From Synergistaceae bacterium (GTDB lineage: Bacteria > Synergistota > Synergistia > Synergistales > Synergistaceae), in assembly GCA_012513245.1 (NCBI GenBank), contig JAAZCN010000229.1, forward strand, positions 1 to 32,969: a stretch of DNA of 32,969 bases, given 5' to 3'. The notes beneath the pieces are model-generated. The model was not told the origin of the DNA. It worked only from the letters and a program-made list of their open reading frames with translations, and searched no databases. This document shows, one piece after another, positions 18,300 to 24,803 of the stretch. Every line of letters begins with the position of its first letter. Position 1 is the first letter of the stretch. The translations under genes and the position numbers were made by a program.

Positions 18300-18464
18300 A
18301 AAAATACCGCCGGAGAATTTGCAGCGTCGACGCTACGGGGAATTACCGGGCTTTGCCCGGTGGGGGATTTGCTTGACTACGCCAAGCGGAGAATTGGAGA
18401 GAAGTGCAGCGGCTAGTAGCTCGCCGAGGATTTCCCAGTGACTCCCGCCGGAAGTTTTTCCGGC
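18295..18464. repeat. Array of six short hairpins, most followed by a GGRGAATT-like box
   Basis: Hairpins: GGCGG/CCGCC (18295-18311), palindrome AGCGTCGACGCT (18323-18334), ACCGGGC/GCCCGGT (18345-18361), GCTTG/CAAGC (18371-18387), CGGC/GCCG (18410-18426) and GCCGGAA/TTCCGGC (18447-18464). The first five are followed at once, or within two bases, by GGAGAATT, GGGGAATT, GGGGATT, GGAGAATT and AGGATTT. The last stem lies 22 bases beyond the stop of the YitT gene and may end its transcript. No coding frame crosses the region. Confidence 0.65.
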
Positions 18465-18485
18465 TGCATTTACCTCCGGTTCAGG

Positions 18486-19385
18486 TCAAATGTGATTCCA
18501 GTGTTTGAAGCCTTTACCCAGCACCTCAGATGCTTCTGATACGACCATAAATGATTTTGGGTGATTTTTCGCCAGATAACGTTTGAGGACCATAGTCTGT
18601 CTGGGAGTCAACATACACATGATAGTGGGACGTTCTTCTCCTGAGAAGCCTCCTTCTCCGTAGAGAACTGTCGATCCCCTGCGAAGTTCGTCCGATATGT
18701 ACTTTACTACGGGTTTGGTGTCCTTTGCCATTAGCAGTACGAGTCGGCGTTTATCAAATGAAGTAAGAACGCTGTCAATGGTCTGTCCGGAGATATAGCT
18801 GGCTACAAATCCATAGAGCATCTTTTCAAGTCCCACTATCCCCATTGATATCCCAAGTATTACCATGTTTATATAAAAACTGTAACGGCCTACTTCAATG
18901 CCATACCGTTTCCTCAGTACAGCTATGACTATGTCCATGCCGCCTCCGCTAACCCCGGTCCTGAATATGAGGCCCCCTCCGACACCTTTGATAATTCCTC
19001 CTGCTATCGCCACAAGAAACATATCCTTTACAACCGGAAATTGAACAAAACTGAGGGTTTCAAGCAAGAAAGAAATAAGCAGCACATTATATATTGTCCA
19101 GGCAACGAAACGTTTTGAGAGTTCCCTTCCGCCCCACGCCAAAAGCACAACATTCGCCACAAGCGAAGAGATCGACGGTGCAAGTCCAATAGTATATTTG
19201 AGTATTACCGCGATGCCCATCACTCCTGAATCCGGGAATCGGTAAGGCAGGGTGAAACCTATCACGCCGATGGTATATAACAAGGAACCAAGTGTCGATA
19301 TTGCAAATGTCGACCATTCACTCAGGACAAATAGTTTTATTTTTACAACAAAATGCGTCAGTCTATGTTTTACCTTCACGATCAT
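18486..19385 (-). CDS. YitT-family integral membrane protein (DUF161 plus DUF2179)
   Basis: 299 residues. The N-terminal ~200 residues contain five to six hydrophobic segments with the family motifs LYTIGVIGFTLPYRFPDSG and FRTGVSGGGMDIV. The C-terminal ~85 residues (VVKYISDELRRGSTVLYGEGGFSGEERPTIMCML) form the soluble DUF2179 domain, thought to bind a small ligand on the cytoplasmic side. Function is unproven; family members are proposed transporters. GGAGAGAGG lies just before the ATG at 19385. It is transcribed alone, toward the hairpin array after the patatin gene. Confidence 0.88.
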   Translation of the reverse strand: MIVKVKHRLTHFVVKIKLFVLSEWSTFAISTLGSLLYTIGVIGFTLPYRFPDSGVMGIAVILKYTIGLAPSISSLVANVVLLAWGGRELSKRFVAWTIYNVLLISFLLETLSFVQFPVVKDMFLVAIAGGIIKGVGGGLIFRTGVSGGGMDIVIAVLRKRYGIEVGRYSFYINMVILGISMGIVGLEKMLYGFVASYISGQTIDSVLTSFDKRRLVLLMAKDTKPVVKYISDELRRGSTVLYGEGGFSGEERPTIMCMLTPRQTMVLKRYLAKNHPKSFMVVSEASEVLGKGFKHWNHI

Positions 19386-19498
19386 TACCTCTCTCCAAAG
19401 AACAGCGGATACAATAGTCCCAAAGACGGATTAAATCAATACGTATTTTACTCATTAGCTTATTTGTGATATTGTTCATGTTTGCAAACTTGCTGCTG

Positions 19499-19507
19499 TG
19501 ATAGAAT
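19499..19507 (+). promoter_or_regulatory. Extended -10 promoter of the 144-residue protein
   Basis: TG, one base, then TAGAAT (19502-19507) forms an extended -10 element. No good -35 box is seen, as is common for this class. The start codon is 36 bases downstream of it. Confidence 0.4.
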
Positions 19508-19542
19508 ATGTAGCAGAATTATCTTACAGGGGGAATAAATAA

Positions 19543-19977
19543 ATGGTCGCACAAACACAGATAAGTCTTGAAGAAATCATCACAATGCTTCTATCAAGGG
19601 TCGAGTCGCTTTCAGCAAACGATGAAAACAGTAAAACAAAATCTAATATAATCTACCGCGCCCTATATAAAAAAGGGCTGATCACAGAAGAAGACATCAT
19701 GAATTCCGTGAAAGATGAATACAAGATGCTGAAAGAACTCGGGGTAATCCAGACAGAACCGAAAGATGAAATGTACAATACCATAACCGACGGCATTCTT
19801 CAGTGGATAAAGGGCGATGTCGAAGGGATCAAAAGATCTATGGCAGAATATGAGAAAAAACTTCAGGAATACGCCCGCGAAGAGGCTGCCAAAAAACCCA
19901 GGATCGAAGTTGCAGGCGCAAATGTACTTAGCCAGCTCGACAATATGGCAGGAGCCAAAGGAAAACTGATAGTCTAG
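19543..19977 (+). CDS. Small charged protein of unknown function
   Basis: 144 residues that I do not recognise. It is soluble, mostly helical and rich in Lys and Glu. It has no signal peptide, membrane segment or cysteine motif. Residues ~95-125 (GIKRSMAEYEKKLQEYAREEAAKKP) look like a coiled coil or long helix. The start has a strong ribosome binding site (AGGGGGAA, 8 bases before ATG) and the gene ends in a very strong terminator. Both argue that it is a real, well-expressed single gene. The segment YRALYKKGLITEEDI resembles a generic winged-helix or subunit-interaction helix pair, but no function follows. It could be a lineage-restricted protein. Confidence 0.8.
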   Translation: MVAQTQISLEEIITMLLSRVESLSANDENSKTKSNIIYRALYKKGLITEEDIMNSVKDEYKMLKELGVIQTEPKDEMYNTITDGILQWIKGDVEGIKRSMAEYEKKLQEYAREEAAKKPRIEVAGANVLSQLDNMAGAKGKLIV

Positions 19978-20015
19978 TACTTAAGCGATACACGAATAAA
20001 AAATGTCTAAAGCGT

Positions 20016-20055
20016 ACAAATAGTGCCCGCAAATCTGAGGGCACTATTTGTTTTA
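20016..20055. terminator. Strong intrinsic terminator, bidirectional
   Basis: ACAAATAGTGCCC (20016-20028) pairs perfectly over 13 bases with GGGCACTATTTGT (20039-20051) around a 10-base loop, followed by TTT on the plus strand. It ends the 19543 gene and probably also the convergent universal stress gene. Confidence 0.88.
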
Positions 20056-20073
20056 TCAAAAGCAAAAATATTA

Positions 20074-20553
20074 TCAGATGTCGATCTGATCAGCCCTGTC
20101 CGGTCTGTAGATAAGAACAGAGCAGGTTGCATATCGAATGACTTTGTCGGCAGTGCTTCCAACCAATATCTGCTCTATCAGGTTAAAGCTTTTGTACCCC
20201 AGGAAAATAAGGTCAAAGTTGTTTTCTTTAGCATAACGCAGGATCTCATCAGCGGGTTCTCCTGACACTATTTTTTCTTCGATAGAGAGACCCTCTTTCA
20301 TTCCATTTTCTGCGATCACGTCCCCCATTACCTTATGGAGCTTCAGCTTTGCCGCGTCTTCGATGTTCTTCTGATCTTCCTTACTGCTAGAGGATACAAA
20401 GGCTTTGATATCGTAGCCCTGCAAGAAACGCGAAGTCTGAGGGGCACAGTGGAAAAAAGTTATCTCTGTCGCTATCTTCTGGGCCATCCTGTAACCTGCA
20501 CCTGTTGTACGCCGCCCGACCGGGCTGAAATCAACTGCCAAAAGCATTTTCAT
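20074..20553 (-). CDS. Universal stress protein (UspA family), paralog 1
   Basis: 159 residues with the single Usp alpha/beta domain: N-terminal strand MKMLLAVDFSPVG and the C-terminal nucleotide-binding region LGYKSFNLIEQILVGSTADKVIRYATCSVLIYRP. The GST and the glycine before it match the ATP-loop pattern of ATP-binding Usps, although the first loop lacks the usual second glycine. It has a paralog 217 bases upstream on the same strand with shared blocks such as FLQGYDIKAFVSSSSK. AGGAGG lies 12 bases before the ATG. Usps are cytoplasmic stress or energy-state proteins; the exact role is unknown. The conserved FHCAPQT and YDIKAFVSSSSK segments look specific to this pair. Confidence 0.9.
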   Translation of the reverse strand: MKMLLAVDFSPVGRRTTGAGYRMAQKIATEITFFHCAPQTSRFLQGYDIKAFVSSSSKEDQKNIEDAAKLKLHKVMGDVIAENGMKEGLSIEEKIVSGEPADEILRYAKENNFDLIFLGYKSFNLIEQILVGSTADKVIRYATCSVLIYRPDRADQIDI

Positions 20554-20696
20554 TATTAAGCAGACCTCCTGTTTTATTTAAAAGCTGATTATTTATATTG
20601 TAGTTAACATTTTAACATTCATTCTATAAATAATTACAGAAAACCGGTCAGGGTAAATACCTATTTATTTTTCTGAAGGCAAAAAACATCCATCTC

Positions 20697-20726
20697 CTGC
20701 CGGGCACGCAACTAATTGCCTGGCAG
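20697..20726 (-). terminator. Hairpin with downstream T run after universal stress gene 2
   Basis: CTGCCGGGCA (20697-20706) pairs with TGCCTGGCAG (20717-20726), ten pairs with one G-U. On the minus strand a run of six Ts follows about ten bases later. A second small palindrome, TTTTTCAG/CTGAAAAA (20753-20769), abuts the stop codon. Confidence 0.55.
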
Positions 20727-20770
20727 GCAAAGTCTCTCCTTTATAGTTACTCTTTTTCAGGCTGAAAAAA

Positions 20771-21235
20771 TCAGTCTTTGTCCGGTCTGTAGATCAGGAC
20801 AGAGCAGGGGGCGTATCGGGCTACCTTTGATGCCGTGCTTCCCACCAGAAAATGTTCAATGGGACTGTAGCTTTTATAGCCCACTATAATAAGGTCTATA
20901 TCTTTTACTTTGGCAAACTTTAAAAGTTCATCACCGGGTTCGCCAAACACTATTTTTTCTTCGACCTGCAAAGATCCGCCAACACCGGACTCAGCAAAAA
21001 CGTCCTCCATTATCTTATGAAGATTGTTTTTTGCCATTTCCCCTATTTTCTTCTGGTCATCCTTGCTGCTTGAAGAGACGAAAGCCTTGATGTCATAGCC
21101 CTGAAGGAAACGCGCTGTCTGAGGAGCGCAGTGAAAAAAAGTGATCTCGCTTCCAATTTTTTTAGCCAGGCGATACCCTGCATGGGCTACCTCTCTTCCA
21201 ACGGGACTGAAATCTACTGCCACAAGCATCTTCAT
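20771..21235 (-). CDS. Universal stress protein (UspA family), paralog 2
   Basis: 154 residues, clearly a tandem duplicate of the gene at 20074. MKMLVAVDFSPVGRE, ITFFHCAPQTARFLQGYDIKAF and the C-terminal VGYKSYSPIEHFLVGSTASKVARYAPCSVLIYRPD correspond block by block. By eye roughly two thirds of residues agree, with most change in the middle helix and the tail. It has its own promoter (21282-21310) and its own hairpin at the end, so the two copies are separate units, not an operon. AAAGGGGC precedes the ATG. Likely a cytoplasmic dimer; nucleotide binding is inferred from the GST loop. Confidence 0.9.
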   Translation of the reverse strand: MKMLVAVDFSPVGREVAHAGYRLAKKIGSEITFFHCAPQTARFLQGYDIKAFVSSSSKDDQKKIGEMAKNNLHKIMEDVFAESGVGGSLQVEEKIVFGEPGDELLKFAKVKDIDLIIVGYKSYSPIEHFLVGSTASKVARYAPCSVLIYRPDKD

Positions 21236-21281
21236 TATAATATGCCCCTTTCTGTCAATATATCGTGATCAATGAACTATA

Positions 21282-21310
21282 ATTATACCTGTTACAGCAT
21301 ATATTGGCAT
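21282..21310 (-). promoter_or_regulatory. Promoter of universal stress gene 2
   Basis: On the minus strand ATGCCA (21310-21305), 17 bases and a perfect TATAAT (21287-21282) lie about 47 bases upstream of the ATG at 21235. Confidence 0.5.
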
Positions 21311-21332
21311 ATCGATTCAGGAGGATATTATA

Positions 21333-22073
21333 GTGAAGTATTTATTTGATGCAGTTTTACTCTCATCAGAGAAAATGGATAAACATGACTGCAGGCTTGT
21401 CGTGGATCTGCTCAGGGCTTCGACCCAGATAACAACATTTTTCGACTGCGGCGGAAGCTCTCTGATTCCATGCACAGGAAAAGAAGAGGCTCTGATATTA
21501 AAAGAGGAACTGGGACCGGACTGGATGTTGATGGGTGAGATAGGAGGCATTATGATACCTGGCTTCGACTATGGGAATTCGCCTCTTGAAATCATAAAAC
21601 GCGGTGCCCCGCAAAACGCTCTTATAACCACCTCAAACGGAACGAAGGCTCTTTTGGCTGCAGCTGATGGCTGTCCCGAGGTCAGAGTGGCATGTGCAAG
21701 AAATGCCGAAGCGGCTGCATGGGATGCGGTCTGCAGCGGAAGGGTCATCTGTGTAGTAGCTTCGGGACGGAATGGCAAATTCTCGATGGAAGACACAGTC
21801 TGCGCAGGTATGATAATAGAAAAAATGCTGCTTATGGCACCCTCGAACGGGGGAACAGAAATGGAGCTTACGGACAGCGCCATCACATCTATGGCGCTCT
21901 GGCATCATTTTGGTCCCGACTTAGTCTCAGTCTGTATGGAATCAGAGCATGGAAAGATCCTGCAGGAACTCGGCTTTACCGAAGACATATTTTTCTGCGG
22001 AGATAAAGATTCTTCTGCCTCGGTACCTTATTACAGAAAAGAGGGAAAATACGGATCAATATCAGCCAAGTAA
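21333..22073 (+). CDS. comB: 2-phosphosulfolactate phosphatase family protein (ComB)
   Basis: 246 residues of the ComB family. In methanogens ComB dephosphorylates 2-phosphosulfolactate in coenzyme M synthesis, using Mg2+. Family landmarks are the early VVDLLRASTQITT, GEIGGIMIPGFDYGNSP, the TTSNGTKAL loop, and ASGRNGKFSMEDTVCAGMI. The start is GTG 21333, with AGGAGGAT 7 bases upstream; no ATG is better placed. No other coenzyme M or sulfolactate gene is nearby, and bacterial ComB proteins in organisms without coenzyme M have no proven substrate. It stands alone, ends in a strong hairpin, and converges with the aminotransferase gene. Confidence 0.85.
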   Translation: MKYLFDAVLLSSEKMDKHDCRLVVDLLRASTQITTFFDCGGSSLIPCTGKEEALILKEELGPDWMLMGEIGGIMIPGFDYGNSPLEIIKRGAPQNALITTSNGTKALLAAADGCPEVRVACARNAEAAAWDAVCSGRVICVVASGRNGKFSMEDTVCAGMIIEKMLLMAPSNGGTEMELTDSAITSMALWHHFGPDLVSVCMESEHGKILQELGFTEDIFFCGDKDSSASVPYYRKEGKYGSISAK

Positions 22074-22111
22074 AAGATCCGACTTCGGAAAGTTCCGACG
22101 CCGGATCTTTT
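22072..22111. terminator. Bidirectional terminator between comB and aminotransferase
   Basis: AAAAGATCCG (22072-22081), which includes the last bases of the comB stop codon, pairs perfectly with CGGATCTTTT (22102-22111). CGGAA/TTCCG nests inside. Both ends carry T runs inside the stem, which suits termination in both directions. Confidence 0.75.
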
Positions 22112-22126
22112 ATGACATATCGTAAT

Positions 22127-23254
22127 TTATGAGATTTTCTTTTCCATCTCTTCTACAATTTCAGAAAAGACGTCAAGCGCCTCTTTAAAGTCCCTGCGTC
22201 CAAGGCCGACTCGGAAATTGTTGCTATTGAGCCCGAATGCACGTTCACCAATGATCAAAAGTTCCCTTTCATTTATCGCCTTTTCACACATCTCTGTCAC
22301 ATCAAAAGGTCTCATTAGCCGAGGAAATGCAGTGCACCCTCCGTTTGGCTGTATCCAGGACAGGATCTTCTTGTGTTTTTTGAAGAACTTTTCGGCGATT
22401 CCGAGATTCTCCAGTACGATCTTGTGGTTACGCTGAAGCAGGTCTGTTGCGTTGCGCATCGCTATAGTAGCCAGGATCTCTCCCGGAGCGTTATCGCACA
22501 ATGTTGTATAGTCCCTGTAGGCGGCGCAGTCTTCAAAGATATTTTTGTTCTTTGTCACCAGCCAGCCGATCCTGGTCCCGGGCAATCCGAATTTGTTTAA
22601 CCCTCCGATAGTCGTCGCCCTGGGATACATGTCGGAGAGTGAGGGCAGCGCTGACGCGGGGTCATGTTCCATTCCACGGTAGGTTTCTTCACAGAATACC
22701 CAGGTCCCCATCCTGTCCGCCAAGTTCAGGATCCTGTCCATCTCAGTCTTTACGGGCATAAATCCTGTCGGATTGTTTGGTATGTTCAGAACCAGAAGCT
22801 TGGTCTTGGGTGAAATGTTTTCTGCAAGGAAGTTAAAATCAAGGTTCCATCCCCAATTAGTCTCCTGAAGCGGCCACTTGATTATCTTGCATCCCAATGC
22901 TCTGGGTATTTCGTAAAGCGAGGGGAGACAGGGCTGCATGACTATTACCTCATCTCCGGGATCAAGAAGGGTATTCATAAAAATAAATATGCCCTCTTCA
23001 GGCACCAATGTCAAAATATCAGAGGGACGGATAGTGACAAATCTTTCTGCGATCGCCTCCTGCAGAGGAGCAAAACCTATCGGGTCCGTATACCCCAGGA
23101 CAAGATCATCCCACATTTTTTTGCATTCTTCATCTGCCATGTCAAGTATTTCCTGCATCGTGCAGTACTCGCAAGCTGACTGGCTCAATCTGTATTTGGC
23201 CTTGGAAGAGTAACGGGCAAAAAGCCTCTCCAGTTTAAATTCTTTAATTTTCAT
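22127..23254 (-). CDS. Class I/II PLP-dependent aminotransferase
   Basis: A 375-residue fold-type I enzyme. Landmarks are YTDPIGFAPLQEAIA near residues 55-70, the NIPNNPTG cofactor/substrate motif near 155-162, the PLP lysine in GGLNKFGLPGTRIGW (about K221) and the carboxylate-binding arginine in NNFRVGLGR near the C-terminus. The N-terminus RLSQSACEYCTMQEIL is typical of a subgroup annotated only as aminotransferase class I/II. The amino acid substrate cannot be told from sequence; aromatic, aspartate or branched substrates are all possible. AGAGGAGG lies just upstream of the ATG. It is monocistronic, and its upstream gap carries a mobile-like element. Confidence 0.9.
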   Translation of the reverse strand: MKIKEFKLERLFARYSSKAKYRLSQSACEYCTMQEILDMADEECKKMWDDLVLGYTDPIGFAPLQEAIAERFVTIRPSDILTLVPEEGIFIFMNTLLDPGDEVIVMQPCLPSLYEIPRALGCKIIKWPLQETNWGWNLDFNFLAENISPKTKLLVLNIPNNPTGFMPVKTEMDRILNLADRMGTWVFCEETYRGMEHDPASALPSLSDMYPRATTIGGLNKFGLPGTRIGWLVTKNKNIFEDCAAYRDYTTLCDNAPGEILATIAMRNATDLLQRNHKIVLENLGIAEKFFKKHKKILSWIQPNGGCTAFPRLMRPFDVTEMCEKAINERELLIIGERAFGLNSNNFRVGLGRRDFKEALDVFSEIVEEMEKKIS

Positions 23255-23300
23255 AAAGATCCTCCTCTTAGAGTTTTTTATCTTGTATAAACTTCATCAT

Positions 23301-23402
23301 ATCACTAGTAAAGTATAACCTTTTTCAGAAAAGTTGTAATCAATGCTGTAAAAAGCTCTTGTAATATTTAACTCAACTTTCCCACCTATTGTTACTAGTG
23401 AT
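23301..23402. repeat. 11-bp inverted repeat across the left end of the element
   Basis: ATCACTAGTAA (23301-23311) and TTACTAGTGAT (23392-23402) are perfect inverted copies 80 bases apart. The first is about 50 bases upstream of the aminotransferase ATG at 23254, in its promoter zone. The second lies inside the left end of the transposon-like element. Confidence 0.5.
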
Positions 23403-23829
23403 TTAAAACTTCTGTTTCTCGTTTTCTTGTACATCTATTTTGACACAGAGGGGGAGTCGGTTGGAGAGTCAGTTGCAAATCGATTGCAAATCAATTGTTA
23501 AACCTCAAAAACGACCCTCTTTGCCATCACCAACAGGACAATTGTGAAACTGCGACCAATACGGTCGCGTGACGAGCAATTGTAATTGCAGTCAAACGAT
23601 TATTATTAAAAAGGGCGGAAAAAGCCCCCTATCCGTCATCCCCGTATGCTCCTGAGCGGATCCAGGTCCTTGTCCTAGGTTTCTCACTTAGTCATTGCCA
23701 AAGTTCAAAGTCACTCGCTTCCCGATCTCAAAGCGCACTCGAATTGGTTCGAGCACTATTGTTTATCTAATATATTTTTCTGACGGAAAACGACCCTATC
23801 AAAAGCATGTGGGAAAGTTGAATATTTAA
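23363..23829. mobile_element. 447-bp MITE-like or decayed IS element with flanking direct repeats
   Basis: The terminal inverted repeats CAACTTTCCCAC (23374-23385) and GTGGGAAAGTTG (23809-23820) match perfectly over 12 bases. The 9-base sequence AATATTTAA occurs immediately after the right end (23821-23829) and two bases before the left end (23363-23371), as expected for a target-site duplication. The interior has stops in all frames I read, so it encodes no transposase. It would be a non-autonomous element or a heavily decayed insertion. The IS family is not recognised. Confidence 0.6.
23453..23497 (+). repeat. Four degenerate 11-12-bp tandem units
   Basis: Units of the form NRARTCRRTTG end at 23463, 23475, 23486 and 23497; the second is 12 bases. 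They lie inside the mobile-like element and are followed by TTAAAC. The unit length equals that of the GCTGAGCRGTG repeat at 18242 and 29458, and both series end in TTG followed by an A-rich tail. Confidence 0.5.
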
Positions 23830-24010
23830 ATAAAAATCCAAGCAATCTCACTTTGCTATCGGTACTTCAATTAAAGCTATATAATAAAATGTACGTGATC
23901 ATTTTATATTTGATTTTATAACATGTGGACCGCAAACAAATATATCACGTTAGCAGCAAGAAACTATATCAAAATTCCGTCTGTCAGACACGTTTTTATA
24001 AAAATATAGC

Positions 24011-24040
24011 TCAGACTGAAAAATGCATTTTTTAATCTGA
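24011..24040. promoter_or_regulatory. 30-bp near-perfect palindrome, candidate operator of gntR-hypE-hypD
   Basis: The left arm TCAGACTGAAAAATG (24011-24025) and right arm CATTTTTTAATCTGA (24026-24040) are inverted copies at 13 of 15 positions with no spacer. It ends four bases before the -35 box of the gntR promoter. Its position and symmetry suit a GntR-family dimer site. Confidence 0.5.
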
Positions 24041-24043
24041 CTA

Positions 24044-24071
24044 TTGCAATCTGATATATCTGTGTTAGACT
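24044..24071 (+). promoter_or_regulatory. Probable promoter of gntR-hypE-hypD
   Basis: TTGCAA (24044-24049), 16 bases, and TAGACT (24066-24071) lie just ahead of the GAGAGGGGTAATGTC leader and ATG at 24091. Each box matches the consensus at four of six positions. Confidence 0.45.
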
Positions 24072-24090
24072 TATAGAGAGGGGTAATGTC

Positions 24091-24798
24091 ATGAGTAGCA
24101 GCGGCGATTCTTTTTTTACGATCAAATCTCTCCGGGAGCAGGTTTACGATTACCTTCGCTTTCAGTTAAACGAAGGAAAGATCCGCCCGGGATCCTTTCT
24201 TAATCTCAACGAAATAAGCATGGAACTGGGGATGAGCAGGACTCCGCTAAGGGACGCTCTTTTCCAGCTGGAAACAGAAGGATTTGTCTCCATATATCCA
24301 AGACGTGGAGTTATCGTTAACACACTGACTTTAGAAAAAATAAGAAACATCTATGAGATCCTCGGGGGCCTTGAATCCTCAGTCATGGTACACATAGCGC
24401 TCCGTTTCCGTGAAAGTGACATTGATATCATGGAAAAATGCAACTCACAAATGAGGAAAGCTCTCGACCAGAACAATTACTCGGTGTTTTGCGAAGAAAA
24501 TCTGAAGTTCCACAACGTCTACCTGGACATGTCTGACAATTTAGAAATACTGCACTACATAAAGATACACAAGGAAAGACTCTACGATTTCCCAAGAAAC
24601 AAGACTTTCGTCAAGGAGTGGGAACTGCACTCCCTGGAAGAACACAAAGCACTCATAGAACTGCTTCGCAAAGGTGATTTCAACGGAGCAGCCGAATATA
24701 TAAGGGACGTACACTGGTCATTCCAGGTCCAGGAAAGATTCATCAGAAAATATTATTTTGCGAAACACTCTGAACTGGACGTATCTGAGGAGGCGTAA
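24091..24798 (+). CDS. GntR/FadR-family transcriptional regulator (FCD domain)
   Basis: 235 residues. Residues ~8-76 form the winged helix-turn-helix: SLREQVYDYLRFQLNEGKIRPG, then the recognition helix MSRTPLRDALFQLETEGFV and the wing YPRRGVIV. Residues ~85-215 are an all-helical FCD ligand domain, with conserved FHNVYLDMSDN and LEEHKALIELLRKGDF supplying candidate metal-ligand histidines. FCD members bind small carboxylic acids. Its stop lies five bases before the activase start, so it is cotranscribed with the glycyl radical genes. It is likely their repressor or activator, with trans-4-hydroxyproline or a product as effector; the effector is inference. Confidence 0.92.
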   Translation: MSSSGDSFFTIKSLREQVYDYLRFQLNEGKIRPGSFLNLNEISMELGMSRTPLRDALFQLETEGFVSIYPRRGVIVNTLTLEKIRNIYEILGGLESSVMVHIALRFRESDIDIMEKCNSQMRKALDQNNYSVFCEENLKFHNVYLDMSDNLEILHYIKIHKERLYDFPRNKTFVKEWELHSLEEHKALIELLRKGDFNGAAEYIRDVHWSFQVQERFIRKYYFAKHSELDVSEEA

Positions 24799-24803
24799 CC
24801 GGA

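Larger units (their letters stand above)
23255..24090. other. Gene-free 836-bp stretch upstream of gntR
   Basis: No frame here looks coding. It holds an inverted repeat (23301-23402), a transposon-like element (23363-23829), 11-base tandem units (23453-23497), hairpins GCGACC/GGTCGC (near 23546), GGGC/GCCC (near 23612) and CTCGAA/TTCGAG (near 23737), a GTCATCCCCG...GGATCCAGG segment (23637-23668) of the kind common in dispersed bacterial repeats, and then AT-rich DNA with the gntR promoter region. Confidence 0.7.

Noticed and set aside
23730..23760. tRNA-like T-arm (GGTTCGAGC)
   Set aside because: No matching acceptor stem, anticodon arm or D arm around it; it is a simple CTCGAA/TTCGAG hairpin.
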